DNA of 14,034 bases from Alphaproteobacteria bacterium (GTDB taxonomy: Bacteria; Pseudomonadota; Alphaproteobacteria; RUG11792): NCBI GenBank assembly GCA_025998575.1, contig BNWD01000019.1:1-14034 (forward strand), written 5' to 3'. A program made the translations under genes and the position numbers. The notes beneath the pieces were generated by a model, which searched no databases, had not been told where the DNA came from, and worked only from the letters and a program-made list of their open reading frames with translations. How positions within the stretch are numbered: position 1 is the stretch's first letter; each line of letters begins with the position of its first letter. Shown piece by piece: positions 1 to 7,272 of the stretch.

Positions 1-125
1 TTATAAAAGAGTTTAAATTGCTTAAAATATTATATTTGCCAACAGATTTAGCAAAAAATTTCAATAAATACTATTATATTAAAGAATCCCAAATGGAAAA
101 AGTTTGGCAAAGAACCAGATTTTGA
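1..125 (+). CDS. 3' end of an unrecognised gene (partial)
   Basis: A reading frame is open from the window edge (first full codon at position 3) to a TGA at 123-125, giving about 40 residues that end in MEKVWQRTRF. It is followed by a hairpin and then by ffh on the same strand, which fits the tail of an upstream gene. The tail is rich in Lys, Tyr and Asn, as expected at this base composition. I do not recognise the family. The minus strand is also open over much of this stretch, so the call rests mainly on position and on the hairpin after the stop. Confidence 0.4.
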   Translation, partial: IKEFKLLKILYLPTDLAKNFNKYYYIKESQMEKVWQRTRF

Positions 126-140
126 CACTTATTTTATGAC

Positions 141-171
141 GGAGCCGCATTTCTTACAGTTTTGCCGCTCC
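141..171 (+). terminator. Possible terminator hairpin between the partial gene and ffh
   Basis: GGAGC at 141-145 can pair with GCTCC at 167-171, and the stem extends by two more pairs past one mismatch. The loop is T-rich. An imperfect T-rich stretch (AATTTCTTTATTT) follows. It lies 16 bases after the TGA of the partial gene. The stem is short and the T tract is interrupted, so the call is weak. It may overlap the ffh promoter region. Confidence 0.3.
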
Positions 172-242
172 AATTTCTTTATTTAATATGATTGCGTTTT
201 GTGCGATAGTTATTAACAATATCTTGAGTTGGAGTTGCGTTT

Positions 243-1520
243 ATGTTTTCTAATTTATCTCAAAAATTAATAAAGATATTTTCTGGATTGAAGAGCAAAG
301 GCATTCTGACTCAGGACGTCACCGATTCGACTATAAGAGAGCTTCGCGTATCGCTTTTGGAAGCCGATGTTGCGTTAAGCGTTGTTCGAGAATTCACGAA
401 CAATTTGAAAGAGAAATTGGCAGGCGAGAAGGTAATCAAGAGCATAACTCCGGAACAGACGATAATAAAGATTGTTTATGACGAGCTTGTGGCCATGCTT
501 GGATCCAGCGATTCTGAACCTAGAAAAGCAAATTGCATATTAATGGCTGGGCTTCAAGGATCTGGAAAGACTACAACTTCCGCCAAGCTCGCCAAGTTGT
601 TTAAGGAGAAATTCAAGAGAAATGTTTTGCTAGTCTCAGTTGACACGTATCGCCCGGCAGCTATTGAGCAGTTGAGAAAGCTGGCTGCTAATAATGGATT
701 GGCGTTTTTTGACGATATATCTGACTCCGACACTCCGCTTTTAATTGCAAGGAAAGCAGTCGCGAAAATGCATAAATATGATATGACAATTTTTGATACT
801 GCCGGTCGGCTATATATTGACGAAGCCATGATGGCCGAGATAAAAAAACTGAAAAGCCTAACGAAACCAGACGAAATTTTCCTTATTATAGACAGCATGA
901 TGGGGCAAGACGCACTCAATACCGCCAAAACGTTTCATGAAAATCTGCAAATCACTGGCCTTATTTTGACAAGGATTGATGGCGATTCTCGGGGCGGGGC
1001 AGCGTTGTCAGCTAAATATATAACGAACTGCCAGGTGAAGTATATTTGCAATGGAGAGAAGATAAGCGATATTGAGATCTTTCATCCGGAGAGAATCGCA
1101 TCACGAATTCTTGACAAAGGCGATGTTCTTAGCCTTATTGAAAAGGCGATGGATGAGAATCTTGCGGACGAGATGCAAGATGTTCCTACAGGCAAAAATT
1201 TCGACCTAAACAGCATGGATAAATACCTAAAACAACTCGAAAAACTTGGAGGAATTGGCGGGTTCTTGAAGTTCATTCCAGGCATTGGAAAAATAAAAGA
1301 GCAGCTGAAGGAAGCGAATATGGATAGTAAAGTGATAGCAAGGCAGCGAGCGATCATAAGTTCGATGACGAAACGCGAGAGAGCAGACTTTAAGGTTTTA
1401 AATGGCTCAAGACGAAAACGAATCGCTGCAGGCTGCGGCCAACCAGTCTCCGAAATCAACAAACTCATCAAACAATTCGAAACAATGAAACAAATGATGG
1501 CAAAGTTTAAGCAGCTGTAA
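243..1520 (+). CDS. ffh: Signal recognition particle GTPase Ffh (SRP54)
   Basis: Ffh is the protein subunit of the signal recognition particle. It binds signal sequences of nascent membrane and exported proteins and delivers ribosomes to the receptor FtsY at the inner membrane. The 425-residue product has the helical N domain (about 1-95), then the G domain: P-loop GLQGSGKTT (103-111), DTAGR (185-189) and TRID (243-246, the alphaproteobacterial form of TKxD) followed by GDSRGGAALS. The M domain follows, with the SRP RNA-binding signature GSRRKRIAAGCG (388-399). Length is slightly below the usual ~450, because the tail after the RNA-binding motif is short. GGAG at 231-234, 8 bases before the ATG, supports the start. 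The gene stands alone; the rpsP-rimM-trmD genes often found beside ffh are absent. The finger-loop part of the M domain has few methionines (see findings). Confidence 0.97.
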   Translation: MFSNLSQKLIKIFSGLKSKGILTQDVTDSTIRELRVSLLEADVALSVVREFTNNLKEKLAGEKVIKSITPEQTIIKIVYDELVAMLGSSDSEPRKANCILMAGLQGSGKTTTSAKLAKLFKEKFKRNVLLVSVDTYRPAAIEQLRKLAANNGLAFFDDISDSDTPLLIARKAVAKMHKYDMTIFDTAGRLYIDEAMMAEIKKLKSLTKPDEIFLIIDSMMGQDALNTAKTFHENLQITGLILTRIDGDSRGGAALSAKYITNCQVKYICNGEKISDIEIFHPERIASRILDKGDVLSLIEKAMDENLADEMQDVPTGKNFDLNSMDKYLKQLEKLGGIGGFLKFIPGIGKIKEQLKEANMDSKVIARQRAIISSMTKRERADFKVLNGSRRKRIAAGCGQPVSEINKLIKQFETMKQMMAKFKQL

Positions 1521-1569
1521 CCTGTATTCAATTAAAGTAATTAATGAGAATGATTTTTCAACGCGACGC

Positions 1570-1598
1570 ACTGGAGCGTTTTTGAGATAAACTCCAGT
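1570..1598. terminator. Hairpin between convergent ffh and the exported-protein cluster
   Basis: ACTGGAG at 1570-1576 and CTCCAGT at 1592-1598 are perfect inverted 7-base arms around a 15-base loop. On the plus strand a T-rich tract (TGCCGTTTTGTTTCATTTT) follows. The hairpin lies between two convergent genes, so it could end both transcripts. The T tract is interrupted and the loop is large. Confidence 0.4.
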
Positions 1599-1610
1599 TG
1601 CCGTTTTGTT

Positions 1611-2150
1611 TCATTTTCTTTGTTTTGCGATTTCATTTGCGTATTCATCCCAGCTCTCTATTGTTTTGCTTCCAAGAAGAAAAGGCATGTTGAGTTTCCA
1701 AAATTCCATTGTAAAGTATTCTCCATACAAAACATCCAAATAATCGGAAATTTCGGACGTTTCTTCTTCGAAGGACTTGTCAGATTTGGCTAGAATGTTA
1801 AAAAACATTACCAATTGCTCCTTTGATAACAAAGGCGCCTCTTCTAATTCGTAACATATTTCGCTAGGTAAAATTTTTTCACCTAATAGTTCATTAATTA
1901 TTGGATTACACTTAATCTCATCAGTAGTTTGATATAAATTTAAGGACGTGTCAGACTCTGCGAGAAAATCAAAAAGTATTTCCGATTGCGCTTTTATCGG
2001 CAATAGCGCATTTTTTGAGCAGTCAGTCAAATTTTTTTTGTCTAACTGTGAACTACTTAGTGTACTGTGTTTAAATTTATCATTTGCTTGAGCTGCAGTT
2101 ATTGCCAAAACAACCATTATTACTGTCAATATATTTTCTAATGTTTTCAT
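1611..2150 (-). CDS. Exported protein of unknown function with an internal repeat
   Basis: The product has 179 residues. It starts with a clear Sec signal peptide: charged and polar MKTLEN, a hydrophobic core (about 7-20), and a cleavage site after AQA (22). The ATG at 2150 is chosen over an ATG 54 bases upstream because TTAGGAGGG lies just before it and because the signal peptide starts there. The mature part is acidic and appears to hold two copies of a ~40-residue unit, about 48-91 and 105-144, each with LL..KxQ, an LAxSDxS core and TxEI. I do not recognise the family. It is last in a three-gene cluster, 22 bases after the preceding gene. By context it is a periplasmic or secreted protein; its function is not visible. 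Confidence 0.75.
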   Translation of the reverse strand: MKTLENILTVIMVVLAITAAQANDKFKHSTLSSSQLDKKNLTDCSKNALLPIKAQSEILFDFLAESDTSLNLYQTTDEIKCNPIINELLGEKILPSEICYELEEAPLLSKEQLVMFFNILAKSDKSFEEETSEISDYLDVLYGEYFTMEFWKLNMPFLLGSKTIESWDEYANEIAKQRK

Positions 2151-2172
2151 TTTATTCCCTCCTAAAGACTTT

Positions 2173-2586
2173 CTATCGAAGCATACGAGTCTCATACTCT
2201 TCAATGCTCATAACTTCATCTGAATCGCTATACTCCTCGCTTTCATCTTCGTATTCATCAAGTGCATTTTTGTTTCTTGCGTAAAACTCCAGCGCAAACT
2301 CACGGCATGACAAAAGATAAAGATATTTTGAAATTCTGCTAAGCACTATAGGGCCACTGAGGATACAATCAGAGCTGATCTTGCGAATCTCTTCCACTTC
2401 ATTATCGGGAATCCATATCTCAGAAATATTCTTTTTTTCTAGCGACAAAAACTTAGCTTCTATCAAATATTGAATATAATTGCAAACGCGTATTATTTTC
2501 TTATGTTCAGGCGGCAATTCATACGCAAAGCTAAAATTCCCAAATATCACTGTGAACGCCAATACACTTCTTATCAATACTTTCAT
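2173..2586 (-). CDS. Small exported protein of unknown function, acidic C-terminus
   Basis: The product has 137 residues with a signal peptide ending in NFSFA (21), so the mature protein would begin YELPPEHKK. Three cysteines (35, 74, 94) lie in the mature part, and the last ~30 residues are strongly acidic (Asp/Glu/Ser/Tyr), which is typical of a disordered tail. AGGAGGGG before the ATG supports the start. It is the middle gene of the cluster. The N-terminal half resembles the upstream broken gene: SFAYExxPxxxxKI and QYLxxxxFLxL are shared. I do not recognise the family. The tandem paralogues suggest a locally expanded family of secreted proteins. Any host-interaction role is inference only. 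Confidence 0.72.
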   Translation of the reverse strand: MKVLIRSVLAFTVIFGNFSFAYELPPEHKKIIRVCNYIQYLIEAKFLSLEKKNISEIWIPDNEVEEIRKISSDCILSGPIVLSRISKYLYLLSCREFALEFYARNKNALDEYEDESEEYSDSDEVMSIEEYETRMLR

Positions 2587-2608
2587 TTTTACCCCTCCTA
2601 TTTAATGT

Positions 2609-2867
2609 TCATCCAGTTACATTGCGATAGCTAGCTATAATTATGTCTGCCAGCAATTGCGAATCTGAAAAATGAATCTTTGTTTGTTCTGCAAAACCAA
2701 CATATTTTTAGAGGCAGAAAATGCTTAAATCGCAAATATTGAGCAAAATTGTTTCCAGCGCTATTTATCTTAATTCTAGATTGAGGCCGCCACTCGTATG
2801 CAAAGCTAATATTTGCAAACAAAACAATGCCAATTGCCGCCAAGATATTTTTTAATAATACCAACAT
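2609..2867 (-). pseudogene. Frameshifted paralogue of the neighbouring exported protein
   Basis: A start at 2867 (GGAGG at 2873-2877, five bases upstream) opens a signal peptide MLVLLKNILAAIGIVLFA ending in NISFA. The mature start YEWRPQSRIKI parallels the next gene's YELPPEHKKII. As written, the frame ends at 2631. If one base is removed from the A run that reads as T5 on the plus strand (2705-2709), the frame continues with KIHFSDSQLLADIIIASYRNVTG and stops at 2609. That tail aligns without gaps to EIWIPDNEVEEIRKISSDCILSG in the neighbour. The repaired gene would be 85 residues and would end exactly 22 bases before the next start, the same spacing as between the next two genes. It is a pseudogene, a slippage-expressed gene, or a sequencing error. 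Confidence 0.6.
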
Positions 2868-2909
2868 TTTGACCTCCATATTCATAACGCATACTACCCC
2901 TATATTTAT

Positions 2910-2938
2910 AGTATACAAAATATATTTTTAAAGTGCAA
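2910..2938 (-). promoter_or_regulatory. Sigma70-type promoter of the exported-protein cluster
   Basis: On the minus strand TTGCAC (2933-2938) and TATACT (2910-2915) are separated by exactly 17 bases. Transcription would start near 2903, about 35 bases before the ATG at 2867. It lies just downstream of the tRNA-Ser 3' end, so the cluster could also receive read-through from the tRNA promoter. Confidence 0.65.
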
Positions 2939-2946
2939 GTATCTTT

Positions 2947-3037
2947 TGGCGGAGAGAGGGGGATTCGAACCCCCGATACGCGATTAACGTATACTCGCTT
3001 TCCAGGCGGGCGCCTTCAGCCACTCGGCCATCTCTCC
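2947..3037 (-). tRNA. tRNA-Ser (anticodon GGA)
   Basis: On the minus strand the acceptor arm is GGAGAGA/TCTCTCC, with discriminator G and an encoded CCA (2947-2949). The D arm reads GGCCGAGTGGCTGAAGGC. The anticodon loop is CTGGAAA, with GGA at plus positions 3001-3003. The long variable arm has an ATACG/CGTAT stem, as type II serine tRNAs do. The T arm is GGGGG-TTCGAAT-CCCCC. It reads UCC and UCU serine codons. The anticodon stem is CCCGC/GCGAG, which leaves a C28-A42 mismatch (plus positions 3009 and 2995). Everything else is canonical. Confidence 0.95.
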
Positions 3038-3046
3038 AACCATTCC

Positions 3047-3075
3047 ATTTTAACAGCAAAAAGCAATAGCCGCAA
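3047..3075 (-). promoter_or_regulatory. Promoter of tRNA-Ser
   Basis: On the minus strand TTGCGG (3070-3075) and TAAAAT (3047-3052) are 17 bases apart. A start near 3040 would be only a few bases before the tRNA 5' end, a short leader that is plausible for a single tRNA. Confidence 0.5.
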
Positions 3076-3166
3076 CGCATTTTGAGAATGAACCTACAAA
3101 CGCTGCTACGGCTTTTATTACTCTATACAAATTTGCAGTATTTTTTGATGATACGTTACTAGCCAT
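3050..3166 (-). CDS. Possible 38-residue hydrophobic peptide upstream of tRNA-Ser
   Basis: An ATG at 3166 opens a 38-codon frame whose product starts MASNVSSKNTANLYRVIKA and continues with an Ala/Val/Phe-rich stretch ending in FCC. The C-terminal half would form a hydrophobic or amphipathic helix with three cysteines. Its codons are less AT-rich than the surroundings. No convincing ribosome binding site precedes the ATG; a TTG twelve bases upstream is an alternative start. It overlaps the tRNA promoter. The opposite strand is also open here (3054-3260) but has no start codon. It may be a real small protein, a gene remnant or chance. Confidence 0.3.
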   Translation of the reverse strand: MASNVSSKNTANLYRVIKAVAAFVGSFSKCVAAIAFCC

Positions 3167-3643
3167 AAAAAATAGCAATTGTGAAGTCTCTTACATTAAT
3201 AAATTAAAGTCCATCGGCAATATAAAACGCACGCTCCAAATATTTAATTGGAAATACTATTAAGTATAGTAAGGCGGGACGAGATGGATAGTGTTAATTT
3301 ATAACATAAATTAACGGTATGTTGGCTTGATACAGATTTTCTAAGTGTCAAAATTGTTATAAATTGCATTTTTTCACGCCTGAAATATGGCATTTACCAA
3401 GCTGAGAAAGCGCTATATTAAAGTGGAGTTCTGAAATTTATGGCGAAATCATTATATTTAAATTTTCGTTCACTTAATATTGAAACAACTTTAATAATTT
3501 ATCACCTAACGTTTATTTAATTGTAACTCACTTGATAGTTATTGATTTTTCTTAATTTAAAGAGTAAAATTTATCGAAATATGACAATATTTAAAGCTGA
3601 TTATTGTAAGTAACGCTATTAAAATATACTATGTACAAAACGT
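3167..3643. other. Intergenic stretch without a supported gene
   Basis: This AT-rich stretch separates the possible small frame from the promoter of the serine hydrolase gene. It contains a perfect inverted repeat (separate entry) and a 15-codon fragment on the plus strand starting MAFTKLRKRYIK, near 3388, with no ribosome binding site. I see no RNA gene and no coding frame that I can support. Confidence 0.5.
3293..3315. repeat. Perfect inverted repeat, 10-base arms
   Basis: GTTAATTTAT (3293-3302) and ATAAATTAAC (3306-3315) are exact reverse complements around AAC. The element is AT-only apart from the end bases. No T tract follows, so it is not a normal terminator. It could be a protein-binding site, but no gene lies close enough to tie it to one. 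Confidence 0.5.
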
Positions 3644-3673
3644 TTGCTTTTATTTTCAATTTCAGGTTATACT
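3644..3673 (+). promoter_or_regulatory. Promoter of the serine hydrolase gene
   Basis: TTGCTT (3644-3649) and TATACT (3668-3673) are separated by 18 bases. Transcription from near 3680 would give a leader of about 29 bases carrying GAGG at 3701-3704. Confidence 0.5.
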
Positions 3674-3708
3674 AAAACATAGAGATTAATTGTTGGTGCT
3701 GAGGTCGG

Positions 3709-5433
3709 ATGTTGAAATTTTTCTGTGATGTTGCAAGAAATTTGCTATTTATCCTTGCGCTTGTCTTCTCTATTGATGTTAGTCATTCTCAGAATGTCGG
3801 AGAGTCTTCCGAGATTACCGATGAAAAGATTGAGCAAGTTTGTTCTGAAATGGACAAGCTCATTCCTGAAACCATGCAAAAGCTTGGTATTCCTGGGGCT
3901 GCGTATGTAGTTGCAAGGAAGAACAAGATCGCGCATGTTGCTACGTTTGGTTTAACAGCGATTGATAAGGAAAAAGCCGAGCCAGTTTCTCCTGAAACAT
4001 TGTTTCCTTTGTCTTCTCTTTCGAAAAATGTTACGGCAACACTAGTTGGTGCGCTTGTTGATGCTGGAAAGATAAAATTGGATGATAAGGTTCGGAAATA
4101 TTTGCCGTGTTTTTTCCTTGGAACGGAGGAATTGTCTGCTGAAATCACGATAAAAGACTTGATTTCTCATCGTTCTGGATTTAAGCATTTTGCTTCTGAA
4201 TCGCTTTTTGTCGCCAATTATGATAACGACACGATCCTAAATGCGCTTAAAATATTAAAACCAAAGCCTGAAAAATTCAGAAAATCATATGGATATCAAA
4301 ACGTGATATATGGTCTTGTTGGATTTGTTTTGGAGGCTGCCACTGGCGAGAAATATGAAGATTTAGTCAAAAAATATATTTTCGACAAGATGAAAATGGA
4401 GAATTCCAGCGTTATTCCGCTGATGTGCGAGGAGAGTTTTTGGCAATTTACTAAATATAAATTTGCTGAGTTGCGCGATAATATAAATAGTCGTGGTTTT
4501 TTCGCGGCTATCAAGATTTTTGCAAGTGAGCTGCTTAATCACAAGTCGAAGAGAGTTGTGACTACTCATTCGAGATATAATGGCGTTATTTACGAATTGG
4601 AAAAAAGCTATTTTTATCAGAAATTTGCAGCAACTGCTGGCGTTTCGTTTTCTGCCATAGACATGGCAAAATTCCTCATTATGATAGCTAACAAAGGGAC
4701 ATTTGAAGGCCGGCAGATAGTTTCAAAGGAGGTTTTCGAGGAATTAGAAACAGAGAAAGTCGAAATATCGAGAATGAAAGACACAGATCACACATTTCCT
4801 ATTGAGCGAATTGAGAGGAAGGACGCTCATTATTGCAGCGGTATATTTCGCGCGCACTATTCAGACAAAGGCACAAACGCGCACCAAATCTTCTTTCACA
4901 CGGCCGGCATAGCAGGCGCCAGCGCTTTTTTATGTTATTCAAGACCTGACGACATATATGTATCCGTTATTTGCAATTTCGGAGGTAGCGCACATTCATC
5001 ATTCTCCGAATACACTTGCTTCGATATTTTAGATCGATGTTTTGGATTTGTTAAATTCGATTGGGCGCAAAAAGACCTTGATAATCGAGCATATGTTGAA
5101 CACAAAAAATCGCAAATTAAGAATCATTTAAGCCGAAATATAGCCCCAATGGATAGCATTGATAAATACGTTGGAACTTACTCAAACGATATATATAAAG
5201 AAATCAAGATATTCAAAAAAGGGGATAAATTGATGCTGAGCAACGGAATCAGAACAATACAATTGAAACACCTAAATAGAGACATATTCGAATTCCCCGA
5301 AAAAGATCTTATATACGCGTACTGCGACACTGATGACTACGCTATTTTTATCAAAGACGACATCGGAAACATAACATCACTAGACCTTCTCTGCTTCCAC
5401 GAAAACAACTCTAGGTTTGAAAAAGTTGAGTAA
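3709..5433 (+). CDS. Exported serine hydrolase, class C beta-lactamase / PBP-like family
   Basis: The 574-residue product starts with a signal peptide (about 1-27, ending VSHSQ) and is likely periplasmic. The catalytic domain has the family's three motifs: SxxK as SLSK (103-106, nucleophile S103), YxN as YQN (196-198), and an HTAG (397-400) in place of KTG, as in many esterase- and peptidase-like members. The HRSG segment (154-157) is also typical. The last ~90 residues (from about MDSIDKYVGTYSN) form a beta-rich lipocalin-like C-terminal domain often found with this family. The substrate cannot be told: D-amino-acid peptidase, esterase and beta-lactamase are all possible, and HTAG argues against a classical beta-lactamase. 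GAGG four bases before the ATG supports the start. The gene is monocistronic with its own promoter. Confidence 0.88.
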   Translation: MLKFFCDVARNLLFILALVFSIDVSHSQNVGESSEITDEKIEQVCSEMDKLIPETMQKLGIPGAAYVVARKNKIAHVATFGLTAIDKEKAEPVSPETLFPLSSLSKNVTATLVGALVDAGKIKLDDKVRKYLPCFFLGTEELSAEITIKDLISHRSGFKHFASESLFVANYDNDTILNALKILKPKPEKFRKSYGYQNVIYGLVGFVLEAATGEKYEDLVKKYIFDKMKMENSSVIPLMCEESFWQFTKYKFAELRDNINSRGFFAAIKIFASELLNHKSKRVVTTHSRYNGVIYELEKSYFYQKFAATAGVSFSAIDMAKFLIMIANKGTFEGRQIVSKEVFEELETEKVEISRMKDTDHTFPIERIERKDAHYCSGIFRAHYSDKGTNAHQIFFHTAGIAGASAFLCYSRPDDIYVSVICNFGGSAHSSFSEYTCFDILDRCFGFVKFDWAQKDLDNRAYVEHKKSQIKNHLSRNIAPMDSIDKYVGTYSNDIYKEIKIFKKGDKLMLSNGIRTIQLKHLNRDIFEFPEKDLIYAYCDTDDYAIFIKDDIGNITSLDLLCFHENNSRFEKVE

Positions 5434-5440
5434 TATTATC

Positions 5441-5466
5441 TATTTCGCGAAATAATGCGATTTTTA
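5441..5466 (+). terminator. Possible terminator after the serine hydrolase gene
   Basis: TATTTCGCGAAATA (5441-5454) is a perfect palindrome just after the TAA, followed by AATGCGATTTTT. The stem is short and AT-rich with a CGCG centre, so termination would be weak; further T runs follow at 5476-5484. Confidence 0.3.
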
Positions 5467-5959
5467 AACTTTATATTTTTTTTTGATACAGAAAACCAAT
5501 ACCCTATAATTCAATGTGTATTTAAAAGAATGTTAAAACTTGAAAACAAACATGTAATTTAAAGATATTGCGAGAGAAAAAATGCATAAGAGCATATATT
5601 CTGTTTAAATAGTACGCTTTATTTGTTCAGTTTTTTACAATAAAATAAAGTTCTTTTCTCCGAATTTTATCACATACTATGTTGTCAATTTTTAATACAA
5701 GTTTATAAACATAATAATTTTTCACAATGTATATTCCATTTTTTAAAAGCATATAGATGAATTTTTTCTTTATGCAAATGTTCGATGAGTTTCGAATACA
5801 TTTTTCCAATGAACAGGTTTTCTAGTAAAAATTTGTATATAATTAAATGTGATTGTATTTCTTTGCTTTTATGCATAGTTTTTCATATTTGCACTTATTA
5901 TTTTTGCTAAAGCATAAAATGTGCTATCGTTTTTGTTTATTAGTTTAAAAGTAAAGAAA

Positions 5960-6241
5960 CTCACTAATTTCGTAACAATATGTAATTAAGCATGTTTCGA
6001 GCCTTCTTACAGCAACGTCTTTGTGCATTCATTGTATGCAATGAACCATATCTATGATAGCAATAGTAATTGAGTCAATAAAACGTCTTAAATTATGTTT
6101 GCAGAACAAAGATTAGAAAATTTCTTCCTGGAAAACATAATGATTTTCTTTTACTTTAAAATCATCAAAACTTTTAGAAAAGACAGCTATTACTCCATTT
6201 TTTAAATCGTGTTGTATATATTTTATTACATGGCACAATAT
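5960..6241 (-). pseudogene. Candidate decayed gene with in-frame stops
   Basis: One minus-strand frame reads about 43 codons ending KENHYVFQEEIF, a TAA at 6113-6115, then a run ending ITIAIIDMVHCIQ, a TGA, then MHKDVAVRRLETC and about 14 more codons. All three pieces lie in the same frame, which fits one gene interrupted by nonsense mutations. The product is not recognisable and there is no start with a ribosome binding site. Chance open frames are common at this base composition, so confidence is low. Confidence 0.25.
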
Positions 6242-6254
6242 TCAATAACTATTA

Positions 6255-6650
6255 TTATAATTGCTTCACGATTAAAATGTTTAATGATAATGATATTATG
6301 CGTCGAATGGCTTTATTTCCTATAGTTTCACATTGATTGTAATAACATTTTTTATAATTGTGAACAAAATACTTACTGCAACAAGGACTAACAAACGCAC
6401 TGCTGCACAGGCTAAAAAATACTTTTCTCTTCATCAAAGCTCCTATAAACAAAACAAGGTAGCAATATTTATTTTTCATAACATCTAAAGTATTAAAAAT
6501 ATGTCTATTGGGTTGGAATTTAGATACTAACGAAAAAGAATGCATATTGACAGGATATCCTTTTTTAATACATTCTTGGCATTCTGCTTGTATTTTTTCG
6601 AAATTTGTCTTAGAGCTTTCTAAGCAAAGAGTTTTGGATAAATCAGAAAA
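6255..6650 (-). pseudogene. Candidate decayed or small Cys-rich reading frame
   Basis: A minus-strand frame is open from about 6650 to 6255 without a good start at its beginning; it includes IQAECQECIKKGYPVNMHSF and later a Cys-rich part. Within it, the ATG at 6434 has AGGAG six bases upstream and would give 59 residues starting MKRKVFFSLCSSAFVSPCC, resembling a short exported Cys-containing peptide. After the T6 run in this sequence, another frame reads a hydrophobic segment (LACAAVRLLVLVAVSILFT), so a frameshift is possible. I do not recognise it. It could be a real small protein, a relic or noise. Confidence 0.25.
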
Positions 6651-7272
6651 TATTTTTCATATTGCGTATATTGCCTAGTAATCCGCTCAATTTCAATATA
6701 TCTTCTCTATTCCAACAATCGAAATTTCAGATAATTTTAATCTCTTATCTCATCGACTTGTATATATATTTGTAAAATTGGAGCGATGGACCTCAACATC
6801 AGTAGGATTTTTATACTATAAAAAAGTTTGCATTTGAACTATTAACAACATTATACTACTTTAGTAGGCCAATAAAATGCCGCAAAAAAACATTCTCTGT
6901 TATAAGGCGCAATTCAACTGTTAATAGTCTCCAAGAAGAATTTTAAAAACAAGTAAACAAAAAGTGTGCTAGGCTAGTATATAGAGTTTTTGTAAATAAA
7001 ATATATATTTGGACATACATAAACCAGTATCATATCTGAGTTATAAATATTTTTGTGTAAAACCTTAGCAACAAGAGCAAAATAGTCATGAGACATATAA
7101 CGCTGTAAGAGTGCTATGGCCTATATAGAACGTCACGCTTCATTTATCTGTTGACTTCATAAATAACTGAAAACGATTTTGAATATGTGCTAGAGTAGAA
7201 TATAATTATTGCTTTGTTAAATCTACATATGTATCGTTACAAACAACAGAATTATTAATTACTGAGAACATT

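Larger units (their letters stand above)
5434..7265. other. Long AT-rich region without an intact gene
   Basis: About 1.8 kb of very AT-rich sequence in which no complete gene can be supported. Open frames of up to ~96 codons occur but lack ribosome binding sites or are interrupted. The best candidates for decayed genes are on the minus strand (separate entries at 5960-6241 and 6255-6650). I see no tRNA, no repeat array and no transposase. It may be a region of genome erosion. Confidence 0.5.

Noticed and set aside
1082..1531. 149-codon minus-strand frame inside ffh
   Set aside because: Antisense shadow of the conserved ffh reading frame.
3054..3260. 69-codon open plus-strand stretch
   Set aside because: No in-frame ATG or ribosome binding site; it is antisense to a better minus-strand frame and to the tRNA promoter region.
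5627..5809. 60-codon minus-strand frame
   Set aside because: Only a weak upstream purine stretch, a Lys/Ile/Tyr/Asn-dominated product and no recognisable feature; expected by chance at this base composition.
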